Source: Dichetophora obliterata
Taxonomy: Eukaryota > Arthropoda > Insecta > Diptera > Sciomyzidae
NCBI GenBank assembly: GCA_963920525.1
Contig: OY986439.1
Span: forward strand, 213,618,000-213,681,999
DNA length: 64,000 nt
Direction: 5' to 3'
Part shown: positions 22,078 through 35,269 of the stretch, one piece after another
How positions within the stretch are numbered: position 1 is the first letter of the stretch
Layout of the letters: each line of letters starts with the position of its first letter
Notes under the pieces: model-generated
What the model was told of the DNA's origin: nothing
What the model saw: only the letters and a program-made list of their open reading frames with translations
Databases searched by the model: none
Translations under genes and position numbers: made by a program

Positions 22078-24469
22078 TTACTTACTTACTTAGTTGGCGC
22101 TACAACCGTATGTCGGTCTTGGCCTCATCTAAGAATTTGCGCCAGCCATTTCTGTCTTTCGCTTGCTGGCGCCAGTTGGAAATTCCAAGCTTCGTCAGGT
22201 TGTCCTCTACTTGGTCTTTCCAACGAAGATGCGGTCGTCCTCTTCTGCGTTGACCGCCGCTGGGTACCGAATCGAATGTTTTCTTCACTGGAGCATCGTC
22301 TTTCATGCGCTGAACATGACCAAGCCAGCGAAGCCGCTCGATTTTAATGCGCTTGACTATGTCGATGTCAGCGTACAGCTCATACAGTTCATCATTCCAC
22401 CGTATTCGGTACTCGCCATTGACGCAGATTGGTCCGTAGATCTTACGAAGAATCTTTCTCTCGAATGCTCCTAAAGTCTTTTCATCTAAACTGCTCAACG
22501 TCCAGGTTTGTGATGCGTAAAGTAGGACGGGCATGATGAGCGATTTATAGAGCGTGATTTTCGTTCGTCGAGAGAGAGCTCTGCTTCTCAATTGCCTACT
22601 GAGCCCAAAGTAACACCTGTTGGCAAGAGTTATTCTTCGTTTGATCTCAATGCTGATGTCGTTGGTAGAATTAATGCTGGATCCCAGATAAACGAAGTTC
22701 TTCACAACCTCGAAGGAGGTATTGTCAACAGTAACGTGGGTTCCAAGACGCTGGGACTGTTTGTTTGTTGACACTAAGTATTTCGTCTTGTCTGCATTCA
22801 CTGCCAGACCCATTCGACTTGACTCTCTTTCTAATCTGGAAAATGCTGCACTGACTTCGCGCGTATTATGGCCAATGATATCGATGTCATCAGCATACGC
22901 AAGCAGCATAACACTCTTGTAGAATATTGTGCCACTACGTCTCAGATCAGCAGCTCGGATGATCTTTTCCATCATTAGGTTGAAAAAGTCGCACGATAAG
23001 GAATCACCTTGTCTGAAACCTCGTTTGGTAATAAATGGTGGGGAGAGGTCCTTCCCGATTTTAACTGCGCTGCTGGTGTTGCTCAGTGTCATCCTGCAAA
23101 GTCGTATTAGTTTTGCAGGAATACCAAATTCAGACATGGTGGAGTACAGGTGCTTCCTTATTGGGCTGTCGAAGGCGGCTTTGTAGTCGACAAAAAGATG
23201 GTGGGTGTCGACTTGTTTTTCTTGAGTCTTCTCCAAGATTTGTCGTAGCGTGAAAATCTGGTCGATGGTGGACTTTCCAGGTCTGAAGCCACACTGATAA
23301 GGTCCGATCAGTTCGTTTACAATGGGCTTCAATCTTTCACATAAAACGCTCGACAGGACCTTATATGCGATATTAAGAAGGCTTATCCCACGGTAATTGG
23401 CACAGATAGTGGGATCGCCTTTCTTGTGGATTGGGCAGAGCACACTGAGATTCCAATCGTTCGGAATGCATTCTTCCGACCATATTCTGCATAGAAGCTC
23501 GTGAATGCATTTAAGTAGAGCTTCGCCTCCGTTCTTAAACAACTCAGCAGGTAAGCCATCAGCTCCCGCGGCTTTGTTATTTTTAAGCCGAGCTATAGCT
23601 GTCAGAACTTCATCATAGTCGGGCAGCGGAACCTCAACGCTGTCATCCAAAATTGGGGTTTCCGGAATATCATCTCTATTGGCGGGATTGTTGTCAGCGT
23701 CGCCATTTAGAAGCTTAGAGAAGTGTTTCCTCCATAACGTCAGTGTACTCTGGACATCTGTCACTAGATTCCCGTTTTCATCCTTGCAGGAAGAGGCCCC
23801 GGTTTTAAAACCATCGGCAAGGCGTCTTATTTTTTCGAAAAATTTTCGGGCCTCATTCCTGTCACCATACATCTCAATCTTCTCCTGCTCGCGCTTTTCT
23901 GCCTCTCTTTTTTCCGCCTGAAAATATGTCTCTCTTCCCTCCTCTTTTCTTTGTATCGCTCCTTAGCAGCGCGCGTTACAACCGACTGCAGGGTGGCTTT
24001 GTAGGCGGCGTCTTTCTCTGCAGTGGCGTCGCGACACTCCTGGTCGTACCACTGGTTTCGGCTAGGGCGTTGGTAGCCAATCACCTCTTCAGCAGCCGCA
24101 CGCATGGAGTTGGAAATGTGAGTCCACTGCGCGCATATATCATCGATTGGAGGAGTGCTTTGAAGCAGGAGTGAGAGTCGAGTGGCGAAAGCATCGGCTG
24201 TCTGTTTTGATTGCAGCTTGTCGACGTCTAGCTTTCTCTGTGTAGGGTTGCGTGTATTCTTAGCTGCGCATAGACGTGTACGGATCTTGGCTGCAACAAG
24301 ATAGTGATCCGAGTCAATGTTTGCACCACGGATCGTGCGTACATCCAATACACTGGAAGAGTGCCTTCCGTCGATCAAAACGTGATCAATTTGATTCTTG
24401 GTTTTCTGATCAGGGGACATCCAGGTGGCTTTATGAATATTGAGATGCTTGAATCTAGTGCTACTTACG
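22078..24469 (-). mobile_element. 5'-truncated non-LTR retrotransposon (LINE), 10-bp target duplication
   Basis: The element is flanked by 'actattctac' on both sides (22,068-22,077 and 24,470-24,479). Its 3' end, read on the minus strand, is 'gcgccaactaagtaagtaag', a short-repeat tail rather than poly(A). The 5' end stops within the endonuclease domain, the usual result of incomplete target-primed reverse transcription. Confidence 0.9.
22100..24469 (-). pseudogene. LINE ORF: endonuclease C-terminus plus reverse transcriptase, one frameshift
   Basis: Two overlapping minus-strand frames make one protein. The upstream frame (from about 24,469 down to 23,827) holds the end of an APE-type endonuclease: 'HKATWMSPDQKTKNQIDHVL' and the catalytic 'DSDH' (about residue 61). 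The downstream frame (23,872-22,100) holds the reverse transcriptase: 'NNKAAGADGLPAELFK' (98-113), 'YRGISLLNIAYKVLSS' (160-175), the first Asp block 'FVDYKAAFDS' (227-236), 'GFRQGDSLSC' (285-294) and the catalytic 'YADD' (326-329). Its tail 'RLRWLGHVQRM' and 'GRPHLRWKDQVEDNL' is typical of RTE-like insect LINEs. No RNase H follows. The frames overlap by 46 bp, so a single indel near 23,830-23,870 broke the gene. The clade is tentative. Confidence 0.9.
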
Positions 24470-24595
24470 ACTATTCTACATATTATCAAAATCAACCAGT
24501 TTCAAAACTAGTTGGAGCTGGGTACCCCATTGGAACAAACTAATAATAAACAAATTAAAACATATAAAAACTAATTTAAAAACATGTAGTATACC

Positions 24596-26100
24596 TAATG
24601 TTACCAACTATACTTACTTTGTAAGTATCATACTTATTTTCAGCTTCAAATACTTACTAAAATTGCATACTTATAAGTATACTTACTTTTAAGATGTATA
24701 CTTAATTATGCTTACTTTTCAGCTTCGGTTGAACGTTTTTGTTTGCAAAAACGGAAAAGTTTGAAAATTGTAATCAACAGCGTTAAAAATACAGACTTTG
24801 GAGTCAATTCTATTTTTAAAAAATAATATTGAATACAGCTGTGTCGAATTTTAAAATTTTTTAAAGACAAGACCTGATATATTAAGGGTGTAGTCTAGTT
24901 CGTCGACTAAAAAAATAGGTTATTTTTGAGAATTTCTCGTGAGCTTGCTATGAAAGATATGTTTAAATAGGTTGTTAGGAATGATAAATGAGGTCTTTAA
25001 TTACAAAAATAAAAAAATTTTATTAATGTTTTTTAATAATTTGGAGGCAGTTCGGCCCCACACGATATATTGGCATCTGTTTATCTGAAACAAAAAACTG
25101 AAATGTTTTAGATTCAATATGATAAGGACTATAAAACAGACTATTAATATTCATTTTTAGCAATTGTTGTTAACTTTAACAAAAACCAAAAAAAAATGAA
25201 AAAATAATTTTTTCGCTGTTATTTGTAAAAAAAATATAGTAAACATCAATCTTCTAACACGATTATAGTCTATTTTGTAACTAGTTTTGTTAAAATATGT
25301 GGTTAAAATTTCAGAAGGATGAGCCTACAGGTTCCGGAGAAATAGTGTGTGGCGTCCGTGAAAACGTAGTTTTGAGAAAATCGCTCTTAAGATTTAAATG
25401 CGTTCACATGAGTTCAGGTAGAGTAAGCTTTGGGTTGAAAAAAATTACTTATACTGCTCGGATCTCTGTATAAAAATTTAATACAATATTATTAGATACA
25501 TATACATTCGAAAAATGTAGAAAAAAGTAAAGTTTTCGGAAGTGACCAATTAGACTTCACCCTTAAATAAAATTTACAGCCAAGACAAATACGATTTCAA
25601 GCAAAATGAAAAAAAACAAGCGTATATGATAACAAGAGCGAATAATGATAACTTTTCTTTGGTCTCTGTACACATTTGAATGTGATTTTTTTTTTATATA
25701 ACTACTTTGAAAATGCGTATAACTTTTAACTTTTTGTTATGCTTTTGTTTGTTTTTTTAACTATTTTATGTATTAGAAATATATATATGAATTTCAAATA
25801 TATAAAATTAATATTTTGTTTTTTTTTTAATCTGAAGACTTTTTGGTTTTAGATAGATTGCATACACAAAACTTTTTAAGGAGAACAAAAAGAGGGTGTG
25901 ACAATATTTAAAGAATATTGTGGGTTCTACTGATTTTAACATAAATTAGTAAATTATATCAAAAAAGTATTCAATTTATTTTTCTAAGGTAAAATACTAA
26001 CTTATACTTATTTTAAAAAAATATACTTACTAATACTTACTTTTCAGTGTTCTAAGAAGCAAATATACTTATTTTTCTATAACATGAGTTGGTAGCATTA
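24596..26100. mobile_element. hAT-like non-autonomous element (1,505 bp), 8-bp target duplication
   Basis: The ends are 'taatgttaccaact' and, inverted, 'taatgctaccaact' (one mismatch in 14), flanked by identical 'agtatacc' at 24,588-24,595 and 26,101-26,108. Eight-base duplications fit hAT. Many 'acttac'/'gtaagt' and 'aagtat'/'atactt' motifs crowd both ends. No transposase frame is present. Confidence 0.85.
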
Positions 26101-26479
26101 AGTATACCATAAACATGGTATTTCATCAAATAGCTTTAACTTTAGCCTTTAGCTAATATTTTGTTGTAAAAATATATGTTCTTTGAACCTATGAACTATT
26201 GAAAAAATATGAACCTATGAACTAGTTTTAATTCGATAATTACTATATTGGTTAAAAACTAGTCACAACCCAACTAGAACTTTACTTTACATAAAAAATG
26301 AGTTGTTAACTAGTTAAAACCTTATCTATAGTAAGACAATTGTCTTTTCCAATGACATCACCACGTAAAAAATACCAGTCGGTTCTATGAGAATAGGACA
26401 TAAATCGAACTAGTTGTTGGATATTTCCAACTAGTTGTTGACTGGTATAAATCTAGTTGATTACACTGCAGGGTAATGC

Positions 26480-28092
26480 AAGGAATGTCTTAAGTCAATT
26501 TTAAATATTTTTTTTGTATATAATATCAATTTCATATAATAATTTTCTATTGCATAAATTAAAATGTTTACAAAGATTTAAGTGAAACTATTTAACAGTA
26601 ATTCTGCTTAAGAGATGGTATACCTTTTTCTGAAACAATTTCATCATGTTTTTAAAAGTTTCATTAAAACCGGCAAAGAACAGGTCAGTTTTTTCCATAA
26701 ACACTGAGTGAATTATCTGTAAGAAAAAATTTCACCGTCGATTTTCAAACTTTTTGGGATGGTAAGTTTGTCAAAAATCTTACTAAGCACATTTTCCTTA
26801 ATGTCAAAAATAACTTATTTTATTAATTCTTTTCCTTTGAGTTTGCGATAAATGATTTTAGTGCTCGGTTATAAAAAACTTCTATAAAATGTTAAAATAT
26901 TTACGGTTCAGCAAGGTTGAAAAAACTACTTTATAAACCATGGGCTTATTCAATGGCTAAAATAGCATTGAAAAAAAAAATTTTAAAAGAAAGGAAATTG
27001 CAAAAAATTTGGGAAAAATTATATTTTAAAGGCAGAAATTAAATTACATTTGAAAAGAGTAAAAAATTGAAGTAAGCAACTAAAAGTCACAAAATTTAAT
27101 TTTCGCATTACATTTTTTTAAGGCCAGTAGTGCACACTGTCACTGCCAGCAGATTTCTCTCTTTTCTGGAGAGGCATAAAGCTATACCGCACAAGAGTAA
27201 TTATTTTTTTTAACTTTGTTGTAAAAATCTCGGCGGCTGTGGAATTTTTAACCATAATTTATTAGAGTATATGTACGGATGCAGTAAATGTGATAAGTTT
27301 AAGAGAAGTCGCACTGAAAACTGATAAAATGAAAAAGTGTGCGTGTCAGCTGCTGACACACCTTTTCAGTTTGCTACTTTAGATCGATTAATAAACCTTA
27401 ATAACGTAAATACTAAAGTGGCCCTTAAATTCAAGTGTCTTTTTTTAAATCGATCCCCCTGAAAATATTCGAATAGATGAGAAATGATAAAATATAAAAT
27501 TTCAGATCAGTCCAAAGTGATTTAGAGGTCACTAAAGTTATGCGATTATTACTAAAGCGGGCAATTAAATTCATGTTATGCGATTACGTTAAATAACCTG
27601 GTCGTTATGAAAGTTTTTCCTAAAAGTGTACCGTTTTAAAAATTTCGAGTTTGAGTTTTTTAGAAAAACATTCCCAAAAATCCAAGAATGCAAAATTTTA
27701 AAAAAGAACATCACCAGTGGTGGTGGAATTATTTTGAGTAATTTTGTACAAAAATTTAACTGGACTTTTTTTCAATAATCCTCAAAGTGCCTGTTTTAGG
27801 CATATCAAACACAAAAAATATTCATAAAAAATCGAAAAAATATGTTTCTCACTAAAAATAACTTCAGTAATTTTAAAAAAATATTTCAGATTTATATTCA
27901 GAAAAATTATTAGGTTCCAGGGTTACCGAGATAACTGATATCTGGAAACCCTGGTCTTAGGTTAAAAAATAATAAAAACTTTAAAAAGAGATATTTTTTA
28001 TTAAAGCAAGCAAACTAAACATAAATGATAATAAAATGTAAAATTTCGGATCCATCCAAATGGATTTAGAGGTATGTGAAGTGGCTTGTATT
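26480..28092. other. Non-coding DNA with weak internal repeats
   Basis: No gene. Two diverged copies of a segment containing 'gataaaatataaaatttc' and 'gatttagaggt' lie near 27,488 and 28,030. Small palindromes occur at about 27,333-27,366 ('gtgtcagctgctgacac') and 27,911-27,953 ('ccagggttaccgagata' against 'tatctggaaaccctgg'). Confidence 0.45.
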
Positions 28093-30163
28093 AGAGAACT
28101 GCACAAGCCTACTTGAAGTCTATTTCAAGTACTTGCTTAAAAAAATACAAGTTCAAGCTAGCTTGAGCTTGATAATTTTGAATCAAGTATAGCTTGTAAT
28201 TGAATATAAATAAGTCCACTACAGCTTGCGACTTGCAAGTATGCAAGCTTACAAGCGAACGTCACGAAGTTTCAAGTAGTTTCAAAAAGCTTGAAATCCA
28301 ATTAAAGCAAGTATCCCCAAAAAATTCAATGAGCTTGTGTAGGAAAAGCTTAAGCGTATTATGACTTTTAAGGGTTCTGTGGACTCCGTTGTTTGCCAGT
28401 TTTAGGGGGTGGATAATTTCGGATCTTATGTCAGAATTTAAAATTCAAGATGGCGGATAGAGTTGTTAGATTTTTTTTTTATTTTTGCAAATTCTTGTAA
28501 TTTTGAAATTCTGACAACAGATTTGATTTCGAATATAATGTCACAGTTTTAAGATTTAAGATGGAGGTTAGGGCTGCCACCTAAATTTTGACCAAAGTAT
28601 TGTCACCTAATAATATGTATTTTTAAGAGTTTTAAACATCATTTAACAGTGTTAGGGAGTCACTGATTTCTAATATGAAGTCAGAATTTTAAAATTCAAG
28701 ATGGTGGATAGGGCTGCCACCTTAATTTTTTTGTATTTTTATGAATTCTGGGCTGGCAAAAAAAAAAGATACACCAAAAATGGACCGCTGACTACGAATC
28801 TGTGGTCAAAATTTCAAACTTATAAAATTTTCAAATAATAGGGTTGCCACCTAATAATAAGAATTTTGAAGAATTTCAAACATTATGTAAGTGTAAGGGA
28901 GTCACTGATGTCGAATCTAAAGTCAGAATTTTAAAATTCAAGATGGTGGATAGAGTTGCCACCTTAATTTTTTGTATTTATATGAATTCGGGGCTGGCAA
29001 AAAAAAATAGTACACCAAAAATGGGTCACTGACTCCGAATCCGTGGTCAGAATTTCAATATTATAAAATTTTGAAATAATAGGGTTGCCACCTAATAATA
29101 TGAATTTTTAAGAGTTTTAAACATCATAACGTAACAGTGTTAGGGAGTCACTGATTTCTAATCTGAAGTCAGAATTTTAAAATTTAAGATGGTGGATAGG
29201 GTTGCCCCTTAATTCTTTGTATTTTTATGAATTCAGGGCTGGCAAAAAAAATAGTTCTCAAAAAATGGGTCGCTGAATCCGAATCCGTGGTCAGAATTTC
29301 CAAAATTATAAATTTTATAAATAATAGGGTTGCTTTTACTTTTAAAAATACATATTATTAGGTGGAAACCCTATTATTATAAAATGTTATAATTTTGAAA
29401 TTCTGACAACGGATTCGGATTCAGCGACCAATTTTTGGCGTACCATTTTTTTTTGCCAGCCCCGAATTCATATAAATACAAAAAATTAAGGTGGCAACCC
29501 TATCCACCATCTTGAATTTTAAAATTCTGACTTTAGATTCGACATCAGTGACTCCCTAACACTTACATTATGTTTGAAATTCTTCAAAATTCTTATTATT
29601 AGGTGGCAACCCTATTATTTCAAAATTTTATAAGTTTGAAATTCTGACCACAGATTCGGACTCAGCGGCCCATTTTTGGTGTATCATTTTTTTTGCCAGC
29701 CCAGAATTCATAACAATACAAAAAAATTAAGGTGGCAACCCTATCCACCATCTTGAATTTTAAAATGCTGGCTTCAGATTCGAAATCAGTGACTTCGAAA
29801 TCAGTGATTCGGAAGCATCTACCCTTAGAACTTCCAACCACGAAGTCCACAGAATCCTTAAAAGTCCTATTACGCTTAAGCTCTTTCTACACAAGCTCAT
29901 TGATTTTTTGGATACTTGCTTAAAATTCAATTAATTGGATACTTGCGAGCTTACAAGCTTTTGCCGATCGTTTCAAGCTTTCCAAGTTTCTGCCCGACAA
30001 AGTAAGTCTAAACAAGCCAAGCCAACGAGCAAGCATTAATATGACTTGTATCTATTTGGTATTTTTGCAAGCTGGCTAAAGCTTGATTTTTCAAGTTTGG
30101 ATACATACTTGAATTCAAGTACTTGAAAAGGCTTGAACTTCAGGTAGGCTTATGCAGTTCTCT
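28093..30163. mobile_element. Foldback element (2.07 kb) with internal tandem repeats
   Basis: The ends 'agagaactgcacaagcctac' (28,093) and, inverted, 'gtaggcttatgcagttctct' (30,144-30,163) match. The left arm has about four direct repeats of roughly 240 bp, each with 'aaaattcaagatggtggata' and 'gggctggcaaaaaaaa'. Near 29,340 the pattern flips, and two or more copies run inverted to 29,810. Subterminal 'caagcttgaa'-type motifs are frequent in both flanks. There is no transposase and no clear target duplication. Tandem repeats inside long inverted arms are the architecture of Foldback/Galileo-type elements. Confidence 0.85.
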
Positions 30164-30291
30164 GTTGTGTATATATTCGTATACGTACAGTTATGCTGAC
30201 GAGAGAATGTAACTGAATATACGACTTGTGTTGCCCCCCACGTTACGAATATTATAACCTGTTTATATTGTTCGCTCTTTTAGCTCACTAA

Positions 30292-30788
30292 AGGCGAATT
30301 TACACGATCCACTATCATCCTTCACTTTGGATGAATCATCTGATTTGTAAAATGTAAATTGAGTTTCATCTTTAAAATGAAGATTATTGTCATCCACATT
30401 GAACAGTGAAAGAAGTAGAAGGTCTTCCTACTTTTGATGAAAGTGAAAGCAAACCTAACTGATGTGTCATTCGTACTAAAACACAATTGAAAGGTGTTAA
30501 CATTAATTTGTCATTAATTGTCATTAAAAAGTTGTCATTAATTTCAAGCAGAAAGTGTATATTTTTTTGTATATTAAATAAATAAAAGCTATTCAGCAAG
30601 CTTTTATTTATTTAATTTTTTTAAACGTCAATAAAGTTAATCAGCCAACGAATATATTTTGACATTCAACACCGAATCATCCATCAAATTTCAAATTTAC
30701 ACTTTGAATAGTGTAAATTAAAAATTGATTCACTGTCATCGTTCTACATTCACTATCATCGTTTTGAGTGAAATGTGTAAATTCGCCT
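30292..30788. mobile_element. PIF/Harbinger-like MITE (497 bp), TAA target duplication
   Basis: 'aggcgaatttacac' at the left and its inverse 'gtgtaaattcgcct' at the right are perfect 14-bp inverted repeats, with 'taa' on both sides. Inside, 'cactatcatc'/'cactgtcatcgtt' motifs recur near both ends. There is no coding capacity. The family is inferred from the 3-bp TWA-type duplication. Confidence 0.85.
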
Positions 30789-30791
30789 TAA

Positions 30792-33193
30792 CAAAAACAG
30801 CAATATTTCCGTGTGTTATAATCAGCGTTGCCAGACGTTTCTTTTAAAAAACTGTAAATTCCAAAAAAAACTGTATTTCCAACAAAAATACTGTAACCCT
30901 AAAAAAAGTAAGTTTTATTTGATTAATATTTATTTATTTATTAAAATAAAAATAATAAAAACAATTCATTAACAAAAACATAAACAATAACATAAGCAGT
31001 TACAAAAAAACTTAAAATAACATTTGTACTTTTGAAGTTATAATCTTACAACATTTTTCAGTATTTTTCTGTGACATGCTACCTTATTTTGACAACTGAA
31101 AGGGTTTCATATAAAAAATTTAAAATGAAATGCCAAAATAAGGCATCCAATTTTTTTATCTGATATTGCGAATGAGAACACCTTATTATAATTACACCAT
31201 GCTTTTAAAAAAAATCACATTTTTTTTAAATTTGATTTCAATAATTTTTGTAAATTGACTTGTCAATTTTGTTGTACATTTAGTTTGATTTATCATATTG
31301 AATACAATTTTATGCATTCTTTTTTAAGAGATCTTTTGTCCTTAGAATATCACAAAGAGCGGGAAATTACCGACTTATTTCTAAATTTTGTTTTATTAAT
31401 ATTAGTTTTGGAAAATATTCTTTCTATTTATTTAAATTTAAATCCCTAAAACTAATTTGACGTAATTCTCCTCATTCTACATAAACTTCTTGCTATTCAA
31501 CAATGATTACAACATTTATCAAATGTCGACTCAACTGCGATGGGTGATAAGTATATAAAACTTAGTTGGAGACAGAAATTCCACATCTTATAAAATGCAT
31601 TTTAAAATTAATTTTGACTTAGATTTGACTTTATCGATGCATCGAAAGGAAGAGAAAACTAGTAAAGAATTATCGAAAATAAGAGATAGAAAGCAACAAA
31701 TACCCTCACAGCCGTATTTTAGTTTATTCGTTGTCTTGAATGATGCATTTTTTTATGACATCACTTTTAAAAGGCGTGGTTTTATCCAAATATTTCACAT
31801 TTTAAACTTAAAATCTATTTTATTTATTAATTGTTATGAGAGTTATTTTATTTTAAATTTATAAAGGTTTACTATTATTATGACGTAATTTTGTATGAGA
31901 GGTGGTCGGAATTTTCAGCTTTTGTACTAATTTCCTTGCATCGAATCATACCAAAGTTAAAAAATATTTGCAAAATTTGAAGTCATTATACTCACTTTTT
32001 TAGAATTTAAGGAGATTTTACATTTTTCATAAAGTCACTTTGTATGGGAGGTAAACGTGGTTTTCATTAGATTTTTATAAATTTCATACTCAAAGTGCAT
32101 ATTAAGGATTAACGCTTATGTGCAAAATTTAAAGTCACAAGATTTTTGTGGAATTAAAAGAATTAAGGAGAGAGCCGTTTTGGTTAAGTCACTTTGTATA
32201 TAAAATTTGTATGCATGAAAAATAAAGCAGTTAATTTTTATACCTCAATTTTACTCGAAAACATCGTTTAAACATACGAAAAATATGAATATATATAAAG
32301 AATATATAATAACAAACGTGAGCGTAGAAATTTTCCAATATACACGTTATGCATTTAACATAGTCGTTTTAATGACTTCTTTGGTAAGTGGCATCTTTTT
32401 CGCGTAACGATTTTAAAAGTTTATGTGGCAATATATTAAATGTCATTGACTTGGAGGATTTTCTATGAGGATAAAGCGCCAGACGAATTTTCTACCAACA
32501 ATTAAAAAAAAAAACGAAATAAAGTCGACATTGAATACATATATCATTAAAAATGAATCACGTAAGTACTTTCTATATAAATGTGTTAAAATCGAGTATG
32601 TATATAATAATTTGTGAATTCGTGATAACGTGAGTTGAAAGTAAAAAACCAAGTGTGTTTGAGTTTGTTCTCGGAATTTGTACCGCAGTTAGTTAATATT
32701 TCTACCGCAAATTGAAAGTTCCACCCAAGGCAAAAACCCTAAGAGTTTTACTGCTCATCGCCTGGTAGCGCTTTTTACATTCAGTTTTTTCTGTTAATGT
32801 TGCTGCTGTCTGTGCCGTCTATGCTGTTGAATGTATAAAAAACTAGTTGTTAGCTATTCGATAGAATTGATAATATTTTAAATGTCAATTACGAAAAGTA
32901 AATTACATATTTAAACACATATATTGCTGTTGTAAGATATTTTTTTTATACACAAATTTTTTGAAAGTTACATATTGTTAGCTATTTTTCTAAATACAAG
33001 GTAATACACATATAACTGCATTTCTAAACACAAAATAACAAATTTGTTCGAAAATTTTAAAAAAGTTTAAAAATGTTTAAAAAAAAACAAAGACAATTGT
33101 CGTTAAATCGTGTTGAGTTAATCGTAAAACACCGTAGGTTTGGCAACTTGAGGCTTAACGACAATTTTTTTGCTTAAACGTATTTTTTTACTC
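30792..33193. other. Long non-coding stretch
   Basis: No convincing gene. Short frames at 31,255-31,449 and 31,595-31,864 translate to AT-biased, motif-free sequence. 'cagcgttgccaga' at about 30,824 resembles one hAT terminus, but I found no partner end. Confidence 0.45.
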
Positions 33194-33196
33194 TTA

Positions 33197-33434
33197 TGGT
33201 CAATTTTTCAGTGCGAGTTTAAACTCTAGTAAATTAAACCGAGCTTAACTCACCAAAATTGGACGTTTAAACTTTGTTTAGGCAAAAAAGAAACACATTA
33301 TATGACAATTTAAGTCAATTTAACTTCAACGAATGCTAAAATATCTAGTTAAACTGAATTTAAACGTTTAATTTTGGTGAGTTAAGCTCGGTTAAACTTG
33401 ACTAGAGTTTAAACTCGCACTGAAAAATTAGCCC
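33197..33434. mobile_element. Tourist/Harbinger-like palindromic MITE (238 bp), TTA target duplication
   Basis: The left end 'tggtcaatttttcagtgcga' and the inverted right end 'gggctaatttttcagtgcga' match apart from the first few bases. Arms continue through 'gtttaaactctag' and 'gagcttaactcaccaaaatt' to a small loop. 'tta' flanks both sides. Confidence 0.9.
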
Positions 33435-33437
33435 TTA

Positions 33438-35269
33438 AACGTAAATTAGTTTTTTTGATTTTGCAGGAACAAAAACAATTTTAATATTAAGGTTGGCTGA
33501 TTATATCAGGTTTCCAATACTAAATTTTCCTTTTAAAATATTGCAAAGCTACTTCAAAAGTGAAGTGACACAAATCAAAATGTTTACATTTTCAGGAGGA
33601 GCTAAACAAAATTTTTTTCTTCAAGGGACTCTATGTAAAACAAAGAGACAAAATAATTTTTTTAATTAAAGACTAAGAACATGTGTACAAAATTAAGACA
33701 ACCGATGAAGATGATCAATACGAACAGTTTTACACGAAAAAGTAAACATTTGGAAATTTTGAGTTGTGTCACTTTTGAAGAGGGTGTGCGATATGTATAT
33801 TTCCGCATGTTATGGACCCAAACGAAAACTATGCCTGTTCTACGGACCTTCGTAATATTTGTTTCTTTCGCGTTTTATATTTAATACTTGGGCGCCGAGC
33901 TTAGCTCGGCTTCCCACCAAAATCCATGTATTTAAATTTTTTTCTTATAGATTGTATATCGATAAAACAACTAATTTTTAAAGATACTGTAATCAGGAAT
34001 TTTCCGAATAATTTTTTCACCCCACAGTTTAAAAGTATGCTCATAGCCATTAAATATACGTAAATCCACAAAAAAAATTATTAGTCTGTAATATAATAGA
34101 AACTTTTTACCGAGTAAAATAATTTCTAATAATAAAACGTGTCAGCCCTCATTTTGACTTTCGTAATTTTCCAAAAATTTTAACCTCCTAATATTTCGTT
34201 TTTTTGCGAAGCCTTGTCATGCATATTTTGACCGAAATCGATCAGTAGAAAACTTAGTTACTATCATATCAAATCAATACTATCATATCAAAATTATAAC
34301 TTGTTACATAATTAAATGTTTTACAAAATATACCATGTTCCATACCAAATGGCCGAACTTAATTTTCGTCCAATTAATTTCGTTTACAACAAAAGTAAAA
34401 AAAGGGGCGCGGATACTTTTCATTTCACAGAGAAATACCCTAAAAAATATTTGTGGTTCTAGAACAAAAATTCATATAAAAGATAAACTTAATCACAACG
34501 CTCCACCCTAATGGTTATTCTAATTTAATTGACTTAAACAAACAAACATATTTCTTTTTATGTAGCTTTGTAAGTGTTCAGCTTTAATATTTGCAAATTA
34601 AGAACTTTTTCGTTATTTAACTACTTCTTTGTTTTCGCAAATTTAAATATTTCACAAATTATTAGCTACAGATCAAAATATTTCTTAATTATTATAGCAC
34701 GGAATCCATGTTAATTTTAATTTTGTATTTGTTACTTGCTTTCCCCTAGAACGTAGGAAAGCCTTTGAATTCTGAGCAGAAAACACAAAAAGGTGTATTT
34801 TCTATCGTAAGAAAGGTACATATGAAATAAAATATTTTAAAAAAATTTTTATGACCTTACATCACTTTAGACCCATGAAAAATGGGATAGTTAATTTCTT
34901 AATTTTTATGAATAATTTAATATTACCGAATTTCATAACTGTTTTTTGTAAATATAAAACTAATACTTTAATAAATTTCGATAAATATAAGGTAAATTCT
35001 AACATTTCATTATTTCAAATTATTTACAACTCTTAATGAAAAATTATGTGAAAACAATTTTTTAAAATATAAATGAGCAAAAATAACATTAGGTCGAATT
35101 AATTTTTTTTGTCCTAGCATTCTATATTGAATTGTAGGAAAAAATGTATAGAATTTTATACAACAAATCGCCTTACACGAAATTTCGTCTAAGCTTTTTG
35201 GAACGAAGTTCCTTTACGCAGCTCACGGGTAGTGCGATTTGATAGAAAAAATCACGTAACCGTGTTTAT
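33438..35269. other. Non-coding stretch
   Basis: I find no supported gene, RNA or repeat boundary. Frames at 33,681-33,884 and 34,851-35,036 show no motifs. Confidence 0.45.

Larger units (their letters stand above)
21900..26476. mobile_element. TIR element with CCCTGCAG ends, hosting two nested insertions
   Basis: The left end 'ttaccctgcagtgtaa' (21,900) and the right end 'ttacactgcagggtaa' (26,461-26,476) are perfect 16-bp inverted repeats. TA lies just outside 'ccctgcag' on both sides, so TA may be the duplication, or TTA/TAA may be part of the repeat. Subterminal copies of 'aactagtt' crowd both ends and may bind a transposase. Removing the LINE and the hAT-like insertion leaves about 660 bp, so the original was a non-coding MITE. 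Confidence 0.8.

Noticed and set aside
22024..24543. Plus-strand frames across the LINE (for example 22,024-22,347 and 22,929-23,186)
   Set aside because: They are antisense shadows of the minus-strand reverse transcriptase.
28844..29923. Short frames with shared peptide 'ILKFKMVDRVATLIF'
   Set aside because: They come from the direct and inverted internal repeats of the foldback element; the same non-coding unit is read several times.
28085..30171. 8-bp target duplication around the 2-kb foldback
   Set aside because: The flanks 'cttgtatt' and 'gttgtgta' do not match well enough to call a duplication.
30824..30840. Possible hAT terminus 'cagcgttgccaga'
   Set aside because: No matching inverted end or 8-bp duplication was found nearby.
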